Shown: positions 10,791-22,893 of the stretch, in pieces
Layout of the letters: the number at the start of each line of letters is the position of its first letter
Position numbering within the stretch: the stretch's first letter is position 1
NCBI GenBank assembly: GCA_948146395.1
Contig: OX411545.1
Span: 15,985,526 to 16,049,525, forward strand
Reading direction: 5' to 3'
DNA: 64,000 nucleotides
DNA from: Fragum whitleyi
Lineage: Eukaryota; Mollusca; Bivalvia; Cardiida; Cardiidae
Position numbers and translations under genes: made by a program
The notes under the pieces: model-generated
Seen by the model: the letters and a program-made list of their open reading frames with translations, nothing else
Database searches by the model: none
What the model was told of the DNA's origin: nothing

Positions 10791-11900
10791 AAAAAGGGGG
10801 ATATTGAATGAGTGGTCATTGAATGCCGAATTTATTAAACGAGTCATCTATAATCAGAAAAAACGAGGCTGTGCCGAGTTTTTATCTATTTTGATGACGA
10901 GTTTAATAAATTCGGTATTTCATGAGCACAATTTTGATACTCTATTTATAATATGACCCTAATTTTTGTGATAAACCCCGGAAATGACGATATTTATCCA
11001 TTCAAGTTTTTCCGCGAAAAATATGACGCCGTTTGCGAAATGACGTCAGCACATCCATTATGACGTCATTTTCACAACGAAAATATAACGTTGATATCCG
11101 TTTCATCCTGTCACTAGCCATAAATATTGCCTGATAAAAGTGGGTAAGATACACTTGTTGATATCAGGTCACTTGATCACGTGACATCTTTATCATGTCA
11201 CTTGGTCACGTGGCCTGCCGGATCTTCTTTTTGCGGCTATTAGGTCATAAAACGGTCCTCTCTAACATTTCTTTCTTTTGAATTAGTGTGTCTATTTCTG
11301 ATAAAAAATATTTCACTCGATTCTCATAATGCTTTAAAATCAAATCCCGCCCATATCGATGACGTAGTACATGACTGATGACGTAATCTATATTATTGTG
11401 ACGAAGCTCATCTCGGTGTTTAAATTCGACCTCGAAAACTGTCAGGATTTTTAAACATTTATCTGAATGGATTCAACCCAGAATTAATCGACCGAGAAGG
11501 ATTTCAGAAATAGAAGCTTTGCATCTGATCTCAATCTATGTCCACCATCTTATTAAGAGCAAGGAAGGCATATAATTGTGATTTGCTTTTAGCTGCATCA
11601 CAACAAACATTAGGAGAAAAAAGGACGTTCGAAATTGCGAAAATCACCCGATTCATATCTTCTTAATCATTATGGTATGTACACATTAGATCTACTCAAG
11701 TTCTCTTTTGTTAAATATTTTCTTGCTACAGCATTAGAACCTTTTCTTTATCGAGTTCTTTAGCCGTAAGCGACCACCCCACCTCTGCCGCCCATTCACC
11801 TTTATGATGAGGACTCGTCGAGTATTGGAGTTGTTTTATCTGGATCGGATTAAATTTTTGGAAATATATAACGAATAGACTTTAAAAAAAAATGTAACAG

Positions 11901-12046
11901 GATAAATAGAGTAGATGATAGGTGACTTGAGATTTAAGTTTATCGGGCTCGGCTGCGGAATTTATCCGGTTTGCCTCCGGCTCACCGGATAAATTTCTAC
12001 ACCTTGCCCGATAAACTTTTCCATCTCAAGTCATAAACCATCTATT
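11901..12046. repeat. nested inverted repeats within T3
   Basis: Arms of about 45 bp (11901-11947 and 12006-12046) share GACTTGAGAT...TTTATCGGGC with mismatches. They enclose a second pair, ATTTATCCGGT and ACCGGATAAAT. Confidence 0.8.
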
Positions 12047-12048
12047 CT

Positions 12049-12147
12049 CATCCTCGGATACCCCGGGGTCTCCCTATTTGCTACGCTACATCGACATAGC
12101 GTCGATATAGCGTAGCAAATAGGGAGACCCCGGGGTATCCGAGGATG
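12049..12147. repeat. near-perfect palindrome, 47-bp arms, 5-nt loop
   Basis: Arm 12049-12095 begins CATCCTCGGATACCCCGGGG and is matched by 12101-12147 with one mismatch in 47. The loop is ATAGC. The arms are GC-rich and much better preserved than the surrounding T3 sequence. Confidence 0.95.
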
Positions 12148-12365
12148 ATCTATTCTCTATTTAGCTCAATTGCAGTTAGTCCACTAGTGTAATAACACCC
12201 GTGTAATATAAAAAATATTCAACGGGATAATTTCACTCTCGCGACAAAGATCATATTATAAACATTTTTTCTTTCTTTCTTTGCAGGTAAGTGATGAGTG
12301 TCTTGTAAAAGGAATTTATGGTTTTGAGTGTGTGTTTGAATTGACTGCGTGGCAAGTGAACAGTT

Positions 12366-12393
12366 TTGTCAGTTTCACATAGTTACTAACTGT
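12366..12393 (+). repeat. M1 terminal fragment
   Basis: TGTCAGTTTCACATAGTTAC followed by TAACTGT matches the outermost 27 bp of M1 with few changes. No adjoining interior is seen. Confidence 0.5.
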
Positions 12394-12517
12394 ACTTGCA
12401 CTTTCGATCAAGGCCTCATCTGACAATATTTGGAAGTGGACTTTAAAGAAAATGGAAGTCCGGATAGTAATTCACGTGCAGAGTTTGTCAAAATAAGTTC
12501 AGAATCCAGCCCTCCGT

Positions 12518-12632
12518 TCAGGACGACAAAGCGGTGAAAAATGTTTGCAGATTATACCCTGCATTGCACATGCACATATGTGCAATGCCGGGTATAATTT
12601 GAAAACAGTTTGCACCGTTTTGCCATCATGAA
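12518..12632. mobile_element. HP palindromic MITE, copy 1
   Basis: Imperfect arms of about 54 bp read inward from TCAGGACGACAAAGCGGTGA and outward to CACCGTTTTGCCATCATGA, with core TGCATTGCACATGCACATAT. Relatives are at 27688, 28435, 43664 and 50609, all sharing the order GACAAA-GTGCAAAC-TTTGCA-palindrome. Confidence 0.75.
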
Positions 12633-12789
12633 CACATGGCACATTTCTTCCAATACGTACTTTGACAATTTGTGTTTTAAAATCCAGCATATATTCCTTG
12701 TTTACAGCGATATTGAGACAATAACGTTGCATCAAAATTGAAAAACGGGAAAGTTTTGAGCGCATTGCACCATTGGGGATAATCAACTG

Positions 12790-13705
12790 TACGTATTATA
12801 TTTGTCATATATTCAGAACGAATTACGTAAGGAAATTTTTAGGGAAACAAGAGAAACACATAGTTTTACTAACTGTTTGACTTACTGATTAACTTACTGT
12901 CTTGGATCAATGGTAAGTCTGAGACTTATTCGGATACGTCTGTTTTGCTTAATACGTCTGTTTGATGTTTGTTTACGTACAACATACATTAAGATGTATT
13001 CGACTATATATTTTCTATTTCAATCGAGACTAGGAATTTCAAAATTACAGTAAAAATACAGTTATATGCTCGTCACCGATAACGTACATACAACAAACCT
13101 TATCAAATAGATATATATCAGATGGGCATATATTATCATCTATAAACGTCAACCCGCATACATATTAACAGCCAGAGCAAAACCCTGATAGTGTAATTCC
13201 AAAACATCTCAACCAAAACTTGGAAAAAATAACTGTACTTGCAACGCTTATGAATCACACTGACAATGCCTGCCCAATGTTGGTAATTATTATTTTCTAC
13301 GGTATCTATGAACATTTATAAAGAGAACGAGGACCCTGAAAGCATGAATGGCTTAAAATATGTGTGTTTCAATGATATTTTTACTAGAAATTCTAATCTA
13401 AGACTTGGCCAGTCTAAAGAAGCTGCATATGATATTTGAATTTCACGACTACTATAATGATCACAATTTTATGTAGTGTTTGGATAGATTTGGAGGATAT
13501 ATGATGGCGCCAATACATAATGACTCACTGTTTTGTGTTGTGACGCTTTTGTTTATGCGTGACATATGCATCTCACTGATCACTCGTTTCTAACTTAAGA
13601 TTATTATCGCGTATTGGTCTTATTTTGTTTTAAGACAAACTATCAGCGAAATATCAGTCGAGCAAGACTGGTGCCCACTACTCTGAAGTTTTTGTAAAAT
13701 AAGAA
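12790..13705. other. no recognised feature
   Basis: AT-rich DNA. No exon, repeat family member or hairpin longer than about 10 bp was noticed. Confidence 0.45.
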
Positions 13706-13710
13706 CTAGA

Positions 13711-14734
13711 AAGCCATGAATGGCTTGAGTCGCTCCACAGGCTCGAATTTCTTGTAATAGCAAATCTAAATTTTGATTAGATTTTGAGATATTTTGTGTA
13801 CTACTGATGTTGAAATGATTTTCAAAGTTTCCACTATATAACATATAGAGAAATGACCTCCGCCCATAAAATACATAGTTTTCATCCGATCACAATAATT
13901 TTTGGCTGCATGATAATGGGTCACTAAAGGATCATACCAATGAAGTTTAATTGATATCCATCGGTAACATTCCAAGAAAATGATTCTCAAAGTTTCCACC
14001 ATATAACATATAGAGAAATGACCTCCGCCCATAAAATACATAGTTTTCATCCGATCACAATAATTTTTGGTAGACTGATAAAGGGTCACTTAAGGATCAT
14101 TCCAGTAAAATTTGGTTGATATCCATCAATCATATTCTGAAAAAATGATTTTCAAAGTTTCCACTATATAACATATAGAGAAATGACCTCCGCCCATAGA
14201 ATACATATTTTTCATCCGATCACAATCATTTTTGGCAGACTGATAAAGGGTCACTCAAGAATCATTCCAGTGAAATTTGGTTGATATTCATCAGTTATAC
14301 TCTGAGAAATGATTTTCAAAGTCTCCACTATATAACATATAGAGAAATGACCTCCGCCAATAAAATACATATTTTCATCCGATCACAATAATTTTGGTAG
14401 ACTTATAAAGGGTCACACAAGGATCATTCATGTAAAATTTAATTAGTATCCATTCATTAGAATCTGAGAAAACTCACTTTTTACCATATTTGGAAATTAG
14501 CCACGCCCCTTTAATCCATGTTTTTCATTGGATCCAAATTTCGTGAGCAACTTTGAAAGTAGGTCACCCAAGGATCATTCCTGTGAAGTTTGAATGAAAT
14601 TCATCAAGAAGTTTCTGAGGAGAAGATTTTTTTAAAGAAAAAGTTTACGACCGGACGCACGTACGGACGGACGCACGACGGACACAACGCCATGACAATA
14701 GCCCAAGTGGCTTTCAGCCAGTGGAGCTAAAAAT
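13711..14734 (+). mobile_element. pearl-like element, family A, with ~165-bp tandem monomers
   Basis: Head: hairpin AAGCCATGAATGGCTT followed by GAGTCGCTCCACAGG. Core: four monomers marked by AAATGACCTCCGCCCATAAA at 13851, 14016, 14181 and 14345 (spacing 165, 165, 164), then a diverged monomer. Tail: GACGGACGCAC tract, GCCATGACAATAGCCC, hairpin TGGCTTTCAGCCA and GTGGAGCTAAAAAT. The GCTCCAC / GTGGAGC pair makes the short terminal inverted repeat. This matches the known plan of bivalve pearl elements; the Helentron connection is family knowledge, not shown here. Other copies: 35676, 40330 and 41460. Confidence 0.85.
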
Positions 14735-14744
14735 CAAGGCGAAA

Positions 14745-15175
14745 GAAAAAAATATTTGTTAGGTCACAAGGATGAGCCCTATTGAAAAAAGGACTATCCT
14801 TGCAATATCACAGGAAAAAGGGTCCTAATAAGAATTTATTCTATACACTCAAGAGGCCACACAAATCTTCCAATCTACATGAAACTTGGTCAGAATGTTT
14901 TTTAGGCCAAACGGATGAACCATATTGAAAATGAAAAGTATTCATTTGATATCATCGGAAATAAGGCCTTGATGGCTCTTTTCTTGTTTCGCTCCAGAGG
15001 CAACAAAAATGGCCCAATTTTCATGAAACATAGAATGATTGTCAGATCACATGGATGAACCCAGTTGAAGATGATTTCATATCACGAGAAAATAGGCCTT
15101 AATGGCAATTTTCCTTGTAACAAAAATGTCCCAAACTTCATGAAACTTGGTCAGAATAAATGTCAAGTCACGGTT
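14745..15175 (-). mobile_element. degraded pearl-like B block, inverted
   Basis: Phrases such as AGGTCACAAGGATGAGCCCT and ATGAAACTTGGTCAGAATG are the reverse complements of the monomer seen at 62770-63360. Three irregular modules, no intact ends. Confidence 0.65.
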
Positions 15176-15440
15176 CAATGCAGAGATTTGTTGACCATTT
15201 TAAGACTACAATACTGACTCTTATTCAAAATTTGCTTGTTAAAAAAGTATCGGCATTTCAATTTGCTAAGGGAGTAGTCACAGAGACGGATATGAGCGAT
15301 TAAGAACCATAATGTCCCTCTTGTCTCATTTTGCATTCCACGAAATCCTTTGCGAGCCTTCAGATGCTCATCCACCATAGTTTACGATTATCTTCACATT
15401 CTTTTTAACACAACTTTTACTCGATTAACTAGCTACTTAA

Positions 15441-16407
15441 GGTTCATGTAAAGAGTTTGAGACCCAATATTTAGGGCACTTCATTAGCCAAGAAAAAGCA
15501 CTATGTCCAGGTATATTATATATCAAAATGAAGCTATAAGTGAGCACAAGCAGTTAGGCAACATAAGACCGCAATAGCTATAGCGGTATAACCAAAACAT
15601 TGTGGAAAAGGGTCATTTTGTACAGAACAAGCAACTGCATGACGGTTGCATAAAATTGCCCCGTATTTTAACAAAGTACAGTCTGAAGTACCATCCAGGT
15701 AGTGCTACAACCTTAGATATAAAACTCAGTCTCAAAAGGCTATTTTGAAACAATCAATTTCCATTTATTTTGTCAACATACATGTCAAACCGGTTTGGTC
15801 TGTTTTCAAAATAGATGTAAGGTATGGTGCAACATCACACCATAATATTGTAAAATATTTTCTGCGATTTATTTCAAATTATAGTATTTTAAATTCAATG
15901 ATCTACAATATTACTATATATTTATCATTCTGTGAAATAGAAATTGATATATTGCTAAACAACCTTACAGGTATATAAACAATAAATGTATATTTATGTT
16001 GTGATAACACACCATACACTAAAAAGATCTACACGTTTTACAAAATTAGAATGACATATATGACATATGTGTTTATAAAATAAGTCAAAATAAATTGCTT
16101 GCATAACTACGTTTTGGGGCTGAGTTTTATACCAATGGTTGTAGCACTACCTGGATGGTACTTTAGGCTAGACTTTGTTAAAATATGAGCCAATTTTATC
16201 CAACAGTCATGCAGTTGCTTGTTCTGTACAAAATGACCCTTTTCCACAGTGTTTTGGCTATACCGCTATAGTTATAACAGTCTAATGTTTTTCAACTGCT
16301 TGTGCTCATAAATAGCTTCATTTTGATATATAATATTTCTGGACATACTGCTTCTTCTTGGCAAATGAATGCCCTTAAAATTGGGTCTCAAACACTTTAC
16401 ATGAACC
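15441..16407. mobile_element. TTAA-flanked element with ~290-bp terminal inverted repeats
   Basis: The left arm 15441-15735 and right arm 16122-16407 are inverted copies with roughly 85-90% identity, starting GGTTCATGTAAAG at both outer ends. TTAA sits at 15437-15440 and 16408-16411, consistent with a TTAA target-site duplication. The 390-bp centre is AT-rich and non-coding. TTAA duplications are typical of piggyBac-type transposition, but the termini are not a classical piggyBac CCC start. A solo arm lies at 23676-23922. Confidence 0.85.
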
Positions 16408-16489
16408 TTAAATTAAAGGATTTACATGCAATCCCACTAATTTTTGTTTGCTTTATAAATAAACTTTCAAGTGAGAAGTCGAGTCATGC

Positions 16490-16690
16490 GGTGGTCATAC
16501 ATCATTTGAGTGTTATAGACGGGTGGTTTAGACCGGAAATTTTCGAAGTGTGGGCACTTTTGCGGCATAAAGTCTCACTAGATTAAATAGCTTCGGCATC
16601 CATCTCTGAACAGATTTTGCCCTGTTGCCCAAAAATAAAATCATAAAGGAGTTCACAATCGGGGTCAAAGGTCACCAAGTACGTACAACG
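16490..16690. repeat. diverged repeat shared with 20240-20345
   Basis: GTGTGGGCACTTTTGCGGCA and GCCCTGTTGCCC occur here and in inverted order at 20255-20340. Family and ends are undetermined. Confidence 0.45.
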
Positions 16691-16699
16691 TAAGCGAAT

Positions 16700-17880
16700 T
16701 CTTTGTGTTTAATAGTTATTGATAGAGGATTCGTCTTTGAATAGAAAAAAAGTCTATCAACATCAGTTTATAACCAATGCCCATTTGAGCATAATTTTAA
16801 AAGCATTTGGGGCTAGGTTACGGTATGTAAGGGCATATTTTTTTTACCCTTTACTCGACTTAAAAAGCTGACTTACCTTCCAAAACCGACAAATGTTTTA
16901 CGATTCTAGTCAGAAAGGGTTGTTTAACCTTATCTTAACTTACTTTAATATCATTTCGTATTTTGATGATGTCTTGTATTTACTTACATATTAACATTGC
17001 TGTCTCTTAAAGTTAACAAACGTTTGTATGTTAAAAACGTTACACTTCATAACCTATAAAAGGGTTAAATCGGCCTTAAGAATCAGCACATATCAGTTTG
17101 GACAAATAACAAAAAAAGGTTATTTAGTAAACGATGTCAAACTAGCCAAAAAGTATGATAGGATGTGACTTAAAAACTCTGGTGAAATTAGGTAATTATA
17201 CTTTAATGTTTCTTCTTTCTTATTTATGTTAAATACGTTACCAAGAAAAAGTTATAAAAGAAGATACAATATATGAAGTTCTAAATGTTTAACACCTATT
17301 TTATTTCTTTTTATCAATCTCACCCTTTTTTAAGTGTCTATAACATAAGAAAATTGTGTGACATGCGAACATCATTGTAAGATAAATATAAGTAACTATT
17401 CTTTTTACGCTGTTGCAACCCTAGTTATCAACATTGGCATCTCAAAAATGACTCGCAGCGTATTAATTAAGTATCTTACATTTTAGTGAAATATCAATTA
17501 AAGCTATTTACGTCTTCAATAAAATGTATTGCATTGGATTTGACAACAACATAAGATCCTTTTTTTGCGATGCCAAATATATGTGATTTACGTTACTCAT
17601 ACTATTTTGATTTGATAGTAAGACGATATGCTATAAATGTTTGTCTTTTTTCAAAATTCAAATATGTGGAGAATCGAGCCAAAAATTTTATTGTTGTGAA
17701 CCATTTGTTGGTAAGATATATGTTATTTGCTTTTTTCATATTTTTGAAAGCATAAAAAAATGGTTCAACTTAATCCACCTTAACATACCAATTAAAGTCG
17801 CTCTTCAACAATCAAACCACGTCTTTTCATATCTTTAGCTCAATGTTGCCCAATACTACAGCTGGGTTTACTGGCCCTGG
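16700..17880. other. no recognised feature
   Basis: Very AT-rich. The short open frames at 17570-17838 overlap each other and carry no motif or splice context. Confidence 0.5.
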
Positions 17881-17894
17881 CTCGAGTTGCTAGC

Positions 17895-17982
17895 CCATAG
17901 ACAACCTCCGTGATATTGTGCTCGAATCACGGACATTCAGGTCACGAGTCGAGCGCCTATACTACATGTTCAAGGCAAACGA
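17895..17982 (-). repeat. tRNA-like SINE head
   Basis: Minus strand: TAGTATAGGCGCTCGACTCG (A-box region), then GTGATTCGAGCAC (B-box-like). It resembles the head at 29129, which reads TAGTGATATAGGCGCTCCAC and GTGGTTCGAGTCAC. Confidence 0.6.
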
Positions 17983-17999
17983 GGGAGTCGAAGAATTGA

Positions 18000-20170
18000 A
18001 TATTTATTTGTGATTCTTTGACTCGATAAATATTATTTCGTATTGTCAATTACTAATTTATGTTGTGTAACAAGTAGAATATGGCTCATTTGGTACAAAT
18101 AAAAACGATCCTTAATCGCGGTGCTTTCTACAACAGACACCACTTGCTACATCTTCTCTTGGTAAGATTCAGCCATACTACAATTTTAAAATAGGAAAAT
18201 ATTTTTAATTATTGAAAATGGCATAATTATGTCTCATTTATAAATTCGTATTTTTTACGTTGGGATAGAAGTCAATCTTTTATCAAATTTCGCGTAAGAA
18301 TGTATCTACTAGAAAACGGATGCCATATACCAAAAAGTATAACGATTTCTAAAATGTAAAGGCTAGCAACTTATAGCAATATGCAATAATATAGAATTGA
18401 GAACTACAAAAAACATTCTCAAGGCCATCACGTAAAATCGTCTTTAAACATACAGACAAAAATGAAAAATACTCTATAGATAACTAATGTATAATAATAA
18501 TAATAGCAAAGTTTTATAAAGGAAAATAATTTCATATAGAACCATTTACACTGAGTTTTCTGTCTGTTGAAGTTTGGCCGCCGCACTAGTAACACTGTGC
18601 AATATTAGTGATACTACACAAATTTCTACCACGTCCAAAACCCAAATGGACTTGATTGACAGAAAAAAAAAACTCTTGTAGCTGGGTCCAGTGTCTTTTT
18701 TTTCGCTGCGCAAGCCGTCGTAGGGAAACAAATACGACTGTTGGTTGAGCCGTTAATTAACATACGTCTTTCTTAATCATTGATCGTCTGTTGCTCTATG
18801 TGGTAAAACATGGCCTATTGGAGAGGACATATGCATATACCCGAGCAATGAAAGAGATCTGAATTCTCTATTTTCTTCAAAATAACTTTCAACTGATCAA
18901 GATGAGTGCTTAAACAATTTATTGTGAAACGTAAATTACATTCAGATATCAGGATCAAAGAAAAGATTTTCAATTGTTAAGTCCTTAAATGCTTTGTAAA
19001 GATGCATTTTGACAAAATTGTATCTCAATATATTATGTATGTTGATAATTAAAAAAAAGGTAACATTGTCGCGCATATTTTATTACTCTTTTTCGTGTAT
19101 ATGACCTAGAATGTAACAATTTGATTTGTTTTCAAAACGTCATTTTTCATTTGTACGGAGAAAGCTTACATCGCTACATACGATGTTGTTTTACTTAAAA
19201 GTTCTTTTTTTGTCTGAAAGGTCAATATTTGATCATAAATACCAATTTTGTTATTGGTCGTATCTATATTTAGCAATTTTATTTACATAAAACAAGCAAT
19301 ACAAGCTGCATTCATAAAGTAATATGGATGTAATACTTCAAAATGATGTAACATAAGATGCCATTTTTTACACTTCTATTCTTCTAGAAATTGGTTCCCA
19401 TTCATTTTGCATTAGAAGAGGTTGTTAATCTAGAATAAAGATTTTAGCCGTTTGACACAATGGTAGGATCACAATGTGTCACGAAGACTAATACACTCGT
19501 TACGTATTTCTGCCGCAGTAACGTATATGTCGATTACTTAGGATTGGAATGATATATTCTTTGACTTTCATGATTTTTCGTGTTTTAGAACACAGCTAGT
19601 ATGAGATATTCAGCGGCCCGCAAAAGGAAAAAAGCAAAAAAAAAAAATAAATAATGATAAATAAATAAATAATAATAGAACTTAATAATGACGAGTTTTA
19701 AGACCTTTATTTTGGGATATAACGTATTTTACCAGTTTTTCCGTGATATCATTTTTTTATGATCGGTCATTTCGATAATAATCAAACCTTTCTTAGCTAC
19801 AGCTTAACTGACCAGAATGATTAATTGCACAAATATTGCCAAAGAGGTCAGGTGATAGGCCCCAATCATATTTCCCATGTGGAGTAACGTATCTTACAAT
19901 TACCATTACCTTGGTAGTCAGGGGATAACTGGTAGTAAATATTAACATAATATTCAGTATCGAAATAGTTATATTTTCCCAAAACAGGAATAACACAAAA
20001 ATGTTACTAAAGAGTTCAGATTATAAGCCACAATAATGTAGACAGGTAGACAAAAAATGTATGAAAACATATGTATATTATGTTGAGAAAAATGACTAGT
20101 CTTTAAATTAAAGGCATTTAAATAAGATTCTGATACATACAGATTACTAATACCCATCATTCTTAGCCTA
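18000..20170. other. no recognised feature
   Basis: AT-rich sequence with an A-rich (AAATAAATAAATAATAATAG) patch near 19640-19680. Open frames at 18546-18731 and 19793-20178 (minus) match no known family. Confidence 0.45.
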
Positions 20171-20239
20171 GGTGCCATATTTATTGAAATTTACACCCTT
20201 TTGCACCCAATGACCCTTGACCTCATTTATTGACCTTAA

Positions 20240-20345
20240 TAATGATATTTCGATTGGGCAACAGGCAGATTCTGAAAGAGCAGATGTCACTCTTCAACTT
20301 AAGCCCTGTTGCCCTTCATGCCGCGAAAGTGCCCACAAACTCGAT
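20240..20345. repeat. diverged repeat shared with 16490-16690
   Basis: GGGCAACAGGCAGATTCTG...GCCCTGTTGCCC, then CGCGAAAGTGCCCACAAACT. The inverted GGGCAACAGG / CCTGTTGCCC pair makes a small hairpin. Confidence 0.45.
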
Positions 20346-20723
20346 TTCTAGCGCACTTATTCCCATTTGGCCGCCTGACTATTAATAAGGGTGTTGAATT
20401 GGGGCCTTGGGAACGGTTTTGTAATTTTCCATTCGATTTATACATATATATACGAATTTGGCACGATTGAGCCCTCTCGTGCAGTGGACTTCATGTGTAT
20501 ATATATGTTGTATACATGGTCTCGTATATCGTCTCACACGGTCTTGTGTGATCATTTATACGATGGACATGGCGGACTTGGCCACTGTTGGTTCGATTAT
20601 ATGTTTGATTAACACGGATGGCAACAAATCGTATAAGCCCGAGTTGTGTGTGAGACGGGCTTTACCGACTGGGCTAACCGGGCACAGCACACAGTTAAAA
20701 ACATCGTAAAATTGACACCCATT

Positions 20724-20958
20724 CCTTTGTCAGTCCGATAAGCTCAGTCGGTAGAGCACCGGACTTCAAAACTATTTGAAGTTCGAACGCGTGGGTTCGA
20801 TTCCCGGGCTGGCACACCAAAAAAATAATTGTCTTTCGAAGGAGACTGTTAAACAGAGGCCCGCTTTACATTGAGCACGTTAAAGAACTATGGCGGATGT
20901 CAGCAATAGTTTCGTCATGTATCCTTGCACTACCCCCGTAACAACTAACCGTCTTCTA
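20724..20958 (+). mobile_element. tRNA-derived SINE
   Basis: The head has an A box (TAAGCTCAGTCGGTAGAGC) and a B box (GGGTTCGATTCCCGG), with acceptor-like arms TGTCAGT and GCTGGCA that can pair with G-U. Extra bases between acceptor and D arm make it a tRNA relic. The body, GGAGACTGTTAAACAGAGGC followed by GCACGTTAAAGAAC, resembles a conserved central segment of invertebrate SINEs. A long G run follows it. Confidence 0.75.
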
Positions 20959-20985
20959 GGGGGGGGGGGGGGGGGGGGGGGGGGG
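20959..20985. repeat. homopolymer G, 27 nt
   Basis: Uninterrupted G run immediately 3' of the SINE body. Length may be unreliable in assemblies. Confidence 0.95.
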
Positions 20986-21049
20986 CTTATATAGCTAATA
21001 TGGGCATAATTATGCTACGGCAGCGACGATAGATAATCGGAAATAAACA

Positions 21050-21432
21050 AAAACTCATTCCAATCAAAATCAGTCTAAATCACTCACTCAGCGCTCTATT
21101 CATTTGTTCCAAACACTAGCTCAAATCTTTAGAAACCGTCCTGAATAATTGGAAAACATTTTGAAATCGTTCAATAGGATTAATACTTAATTGAATCGAT
21201 CAAATTATTCAACGATTTTATTGGCTGGTGTGGATTTCAAAATGTCGGATTGGTCCACATAAAAGGGAGGATATAAATATCGCTAATTTTGTTCATCTTG
21301 GACAAAATTAGCGATATTCGATAACATTTCTTGAATTTCACGTAAAACTTCGCTCCACACACTCATTCAATTTCATTCCAATATCCTTCCAAAATCATTC
21401 ATCTTATTAATTTCACGATTTTCTTACCTGTA
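21050..21432 (+). mobile_element. M1 MITE copy, left terminus lost
   Basis: Begins inside M1 (CATTCCAATCAAAATCAGTC). The internal hairpin AAAGGGAGGATATAAATATC...GCTAATTTTGTTCA is at about 21262-21330 and the right terminus TTAATTTCACGATTTTCTTA is present. The outer 25 bp on the left are missing next to the SINE/G-run. Confidence 0.75.
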
Positions 21433-21889
21433 GCTCTGCTTGAAACAAGGTTCTGTTTGAAAGAAGAAGTAACACTATTTGAGTGATATGTGGTCTGTTT
21501 TATTTGTACAAATAATGAACGTACAAATACCGAATGTATGAATGTTATATATACAATGTGATAAAAGTGTTCAATAATCAAAAGAAATTCAACATTTAGA
21601 ATTGGGCTTAACAACTTAATACAATCTCGACTACATACAAAGACTTCAATAGTCAAATTCATCCTACATGTATCTAACAATTAAAAACAAGTCTAGAATA
21701 ACAATAAAAAAAATTTGTGTTACAACATATATTTCGACGTCTCCTTATTGACTGGACTTCCAGACTAATAGAAAGGCTGTGTCTTTTGTGTGGAACAGTG
21801 TTGGAAACTGAGAAAAAAATTTATGTCAGCATTTTTTACTCTTTTTTTATTCCCCAAGATATTCAAAAAGCTCTCTTTATACAGTAAGT

Positions 21890-22235
21890 ATCATTGACAT
21901 ATTAACATTAATCTCGGTCAAAACAATTCCATAACATTTGCTCATCGCTCTGTTCTTTTATCCAGGACTCTCACTCATGTATTCGAAAACGCTCCGAAAT
22001 CGTCCAAAAACGCCTCGAAATTGTTCGAAACGATTAACTTTTGACTTGTACCTGGAGACAAATACACAGAAAAGAAGATAGATTTTACCAAAGGGGATAA
22101 TAAAATATCGCAAATTAAAGAATAAGCGATATCATATTAACCCCCCCCCACCTTACATTTACTGAAAACTCACTTACACCCCTCCCACCTTTCAATCCCA
22201 TTCCGTTTTCAAGTAAGTAAGCATGGAACAATCTT
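21890..22235 (+). mobile_element. diverged M1 MITE copy
   Basis: The order of M1 landmarks is kept: AATCTCGGTCAAAACAATTCC, CTCCGAAATCGTCC, AAAGGGGATAATAAAATATC, then ACTGAAAACTCACTTACACC. Identity is clearly lower than in other copies and both termini are decayed. Confidence 0.6.
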
Positions 22236-22367
22236 TCCGTCGAAATATTCACCTTTCTAAATGTCTGCTAACATCCAAATTTTGTAAGCAATGAGTTTCA
22301 TCTGAGAACTCTATAAAATCAATATTCAAAAAGAGGAGTCTGACAAGGGTCAACACGTTTTACACTA

Positions 22368-22405
22368 ACCAGACGGGCCCTTTTCGCGTGACAGGTCACA
22401 TGTAT
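22368..22405 (+). repeat. short dispersed motif
   Basis: ACCAGACGGGCCCTTTTCGC followed by GTGACAGGTCACATGT. Inverted relatives are at 48427-48460 and 56161-56193. Confidence 0.45.
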
Positions 22406-22893
22406 AATTTTGCAGGATTCATACATATTTTGTTTATGATATTTATATCAAATTGTTTATTAATCGAAAATAGCAAGCATTGCAGATAGAGTAGCCGAAT
22501 TTTGATAACCAGACATTTAAAAATACATGTACTTTTCATTCTAAATACGCAAAAATAACCAGATAACATTGTTGAGCTTACTTTACTAAGCCACTTTACT
22601 TTAAGGCGGCAAAAACCTTTTTAAATGAAACTGCACGTGTTTTAAATTCAAAAGTAATAAGAAAGAAAAACAATTTTCTAAAATGGACTGCTTATACTTC
22701 GGTGTGTTTTTATAATTAATTTAGAATTAATTTCTATAATTTTTATCAAAATGAAGAGTAAACCGAAGCTGTCGGAGAACTGCGAAAACCGACTGTTTCG
22801 CTGGATAGTACAGCAAATCAATATCTACGGGCTGATATTAAGGTCACAGAATCACGTGAGCAGTAGCTTAACTAGAAACGGAGGTATAACAGA

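Larger units (their letters stand above)
10797..12262 (+). mobile_element. T3 composite element, long copy
   Basis: Left module: GGATATTGAATGAGTGGTCA followed by a long hairpin (CGAATTTATTAAACGAGTCA against its complement near 10890-10915). Right module begins TTTATAATATGACCC at about 10948 and closes with the inverted ATCATATTATAAA at 12250-12262. Shorter copies at 34357 and 46528 have the same two modules but only about 260 bp in the second one, against 1.3 kb here. No transposase frame is recognised in the extra kilobase. Confidence 0.7.

Noticed and set aside
11800..11830. Hammerhead-ribozyme-like string (ATGATGAGGACTCGTCGAG)
   Set aside because: The core lacks the required C before TGATGA and the GAAA after stem II, and stem II would have a two-base loop.
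13766..14089. 107-codon minus-strand frame with two copies of a YFMGGGHFSICY phrase, echoed at 36742-36990 and 40390-40716
   Set aside because: All three are the same frame through the family A monomer. The recurrence reflects the DNA repeat, and other monomers of the array carry stops or shifts.
20625..20690. Additional tRNA-like head on the minus strand (TTAGCCCAGTCGGTAAAGCC)
   Set aside because: An A-box-like string is present but no B box at the right distance.
20724..20815. Functional tRNA gene (plus strand)
   Set aside because: Weak acceptor pairing, extra bases before the D arm and a SINE body immediately downstream.
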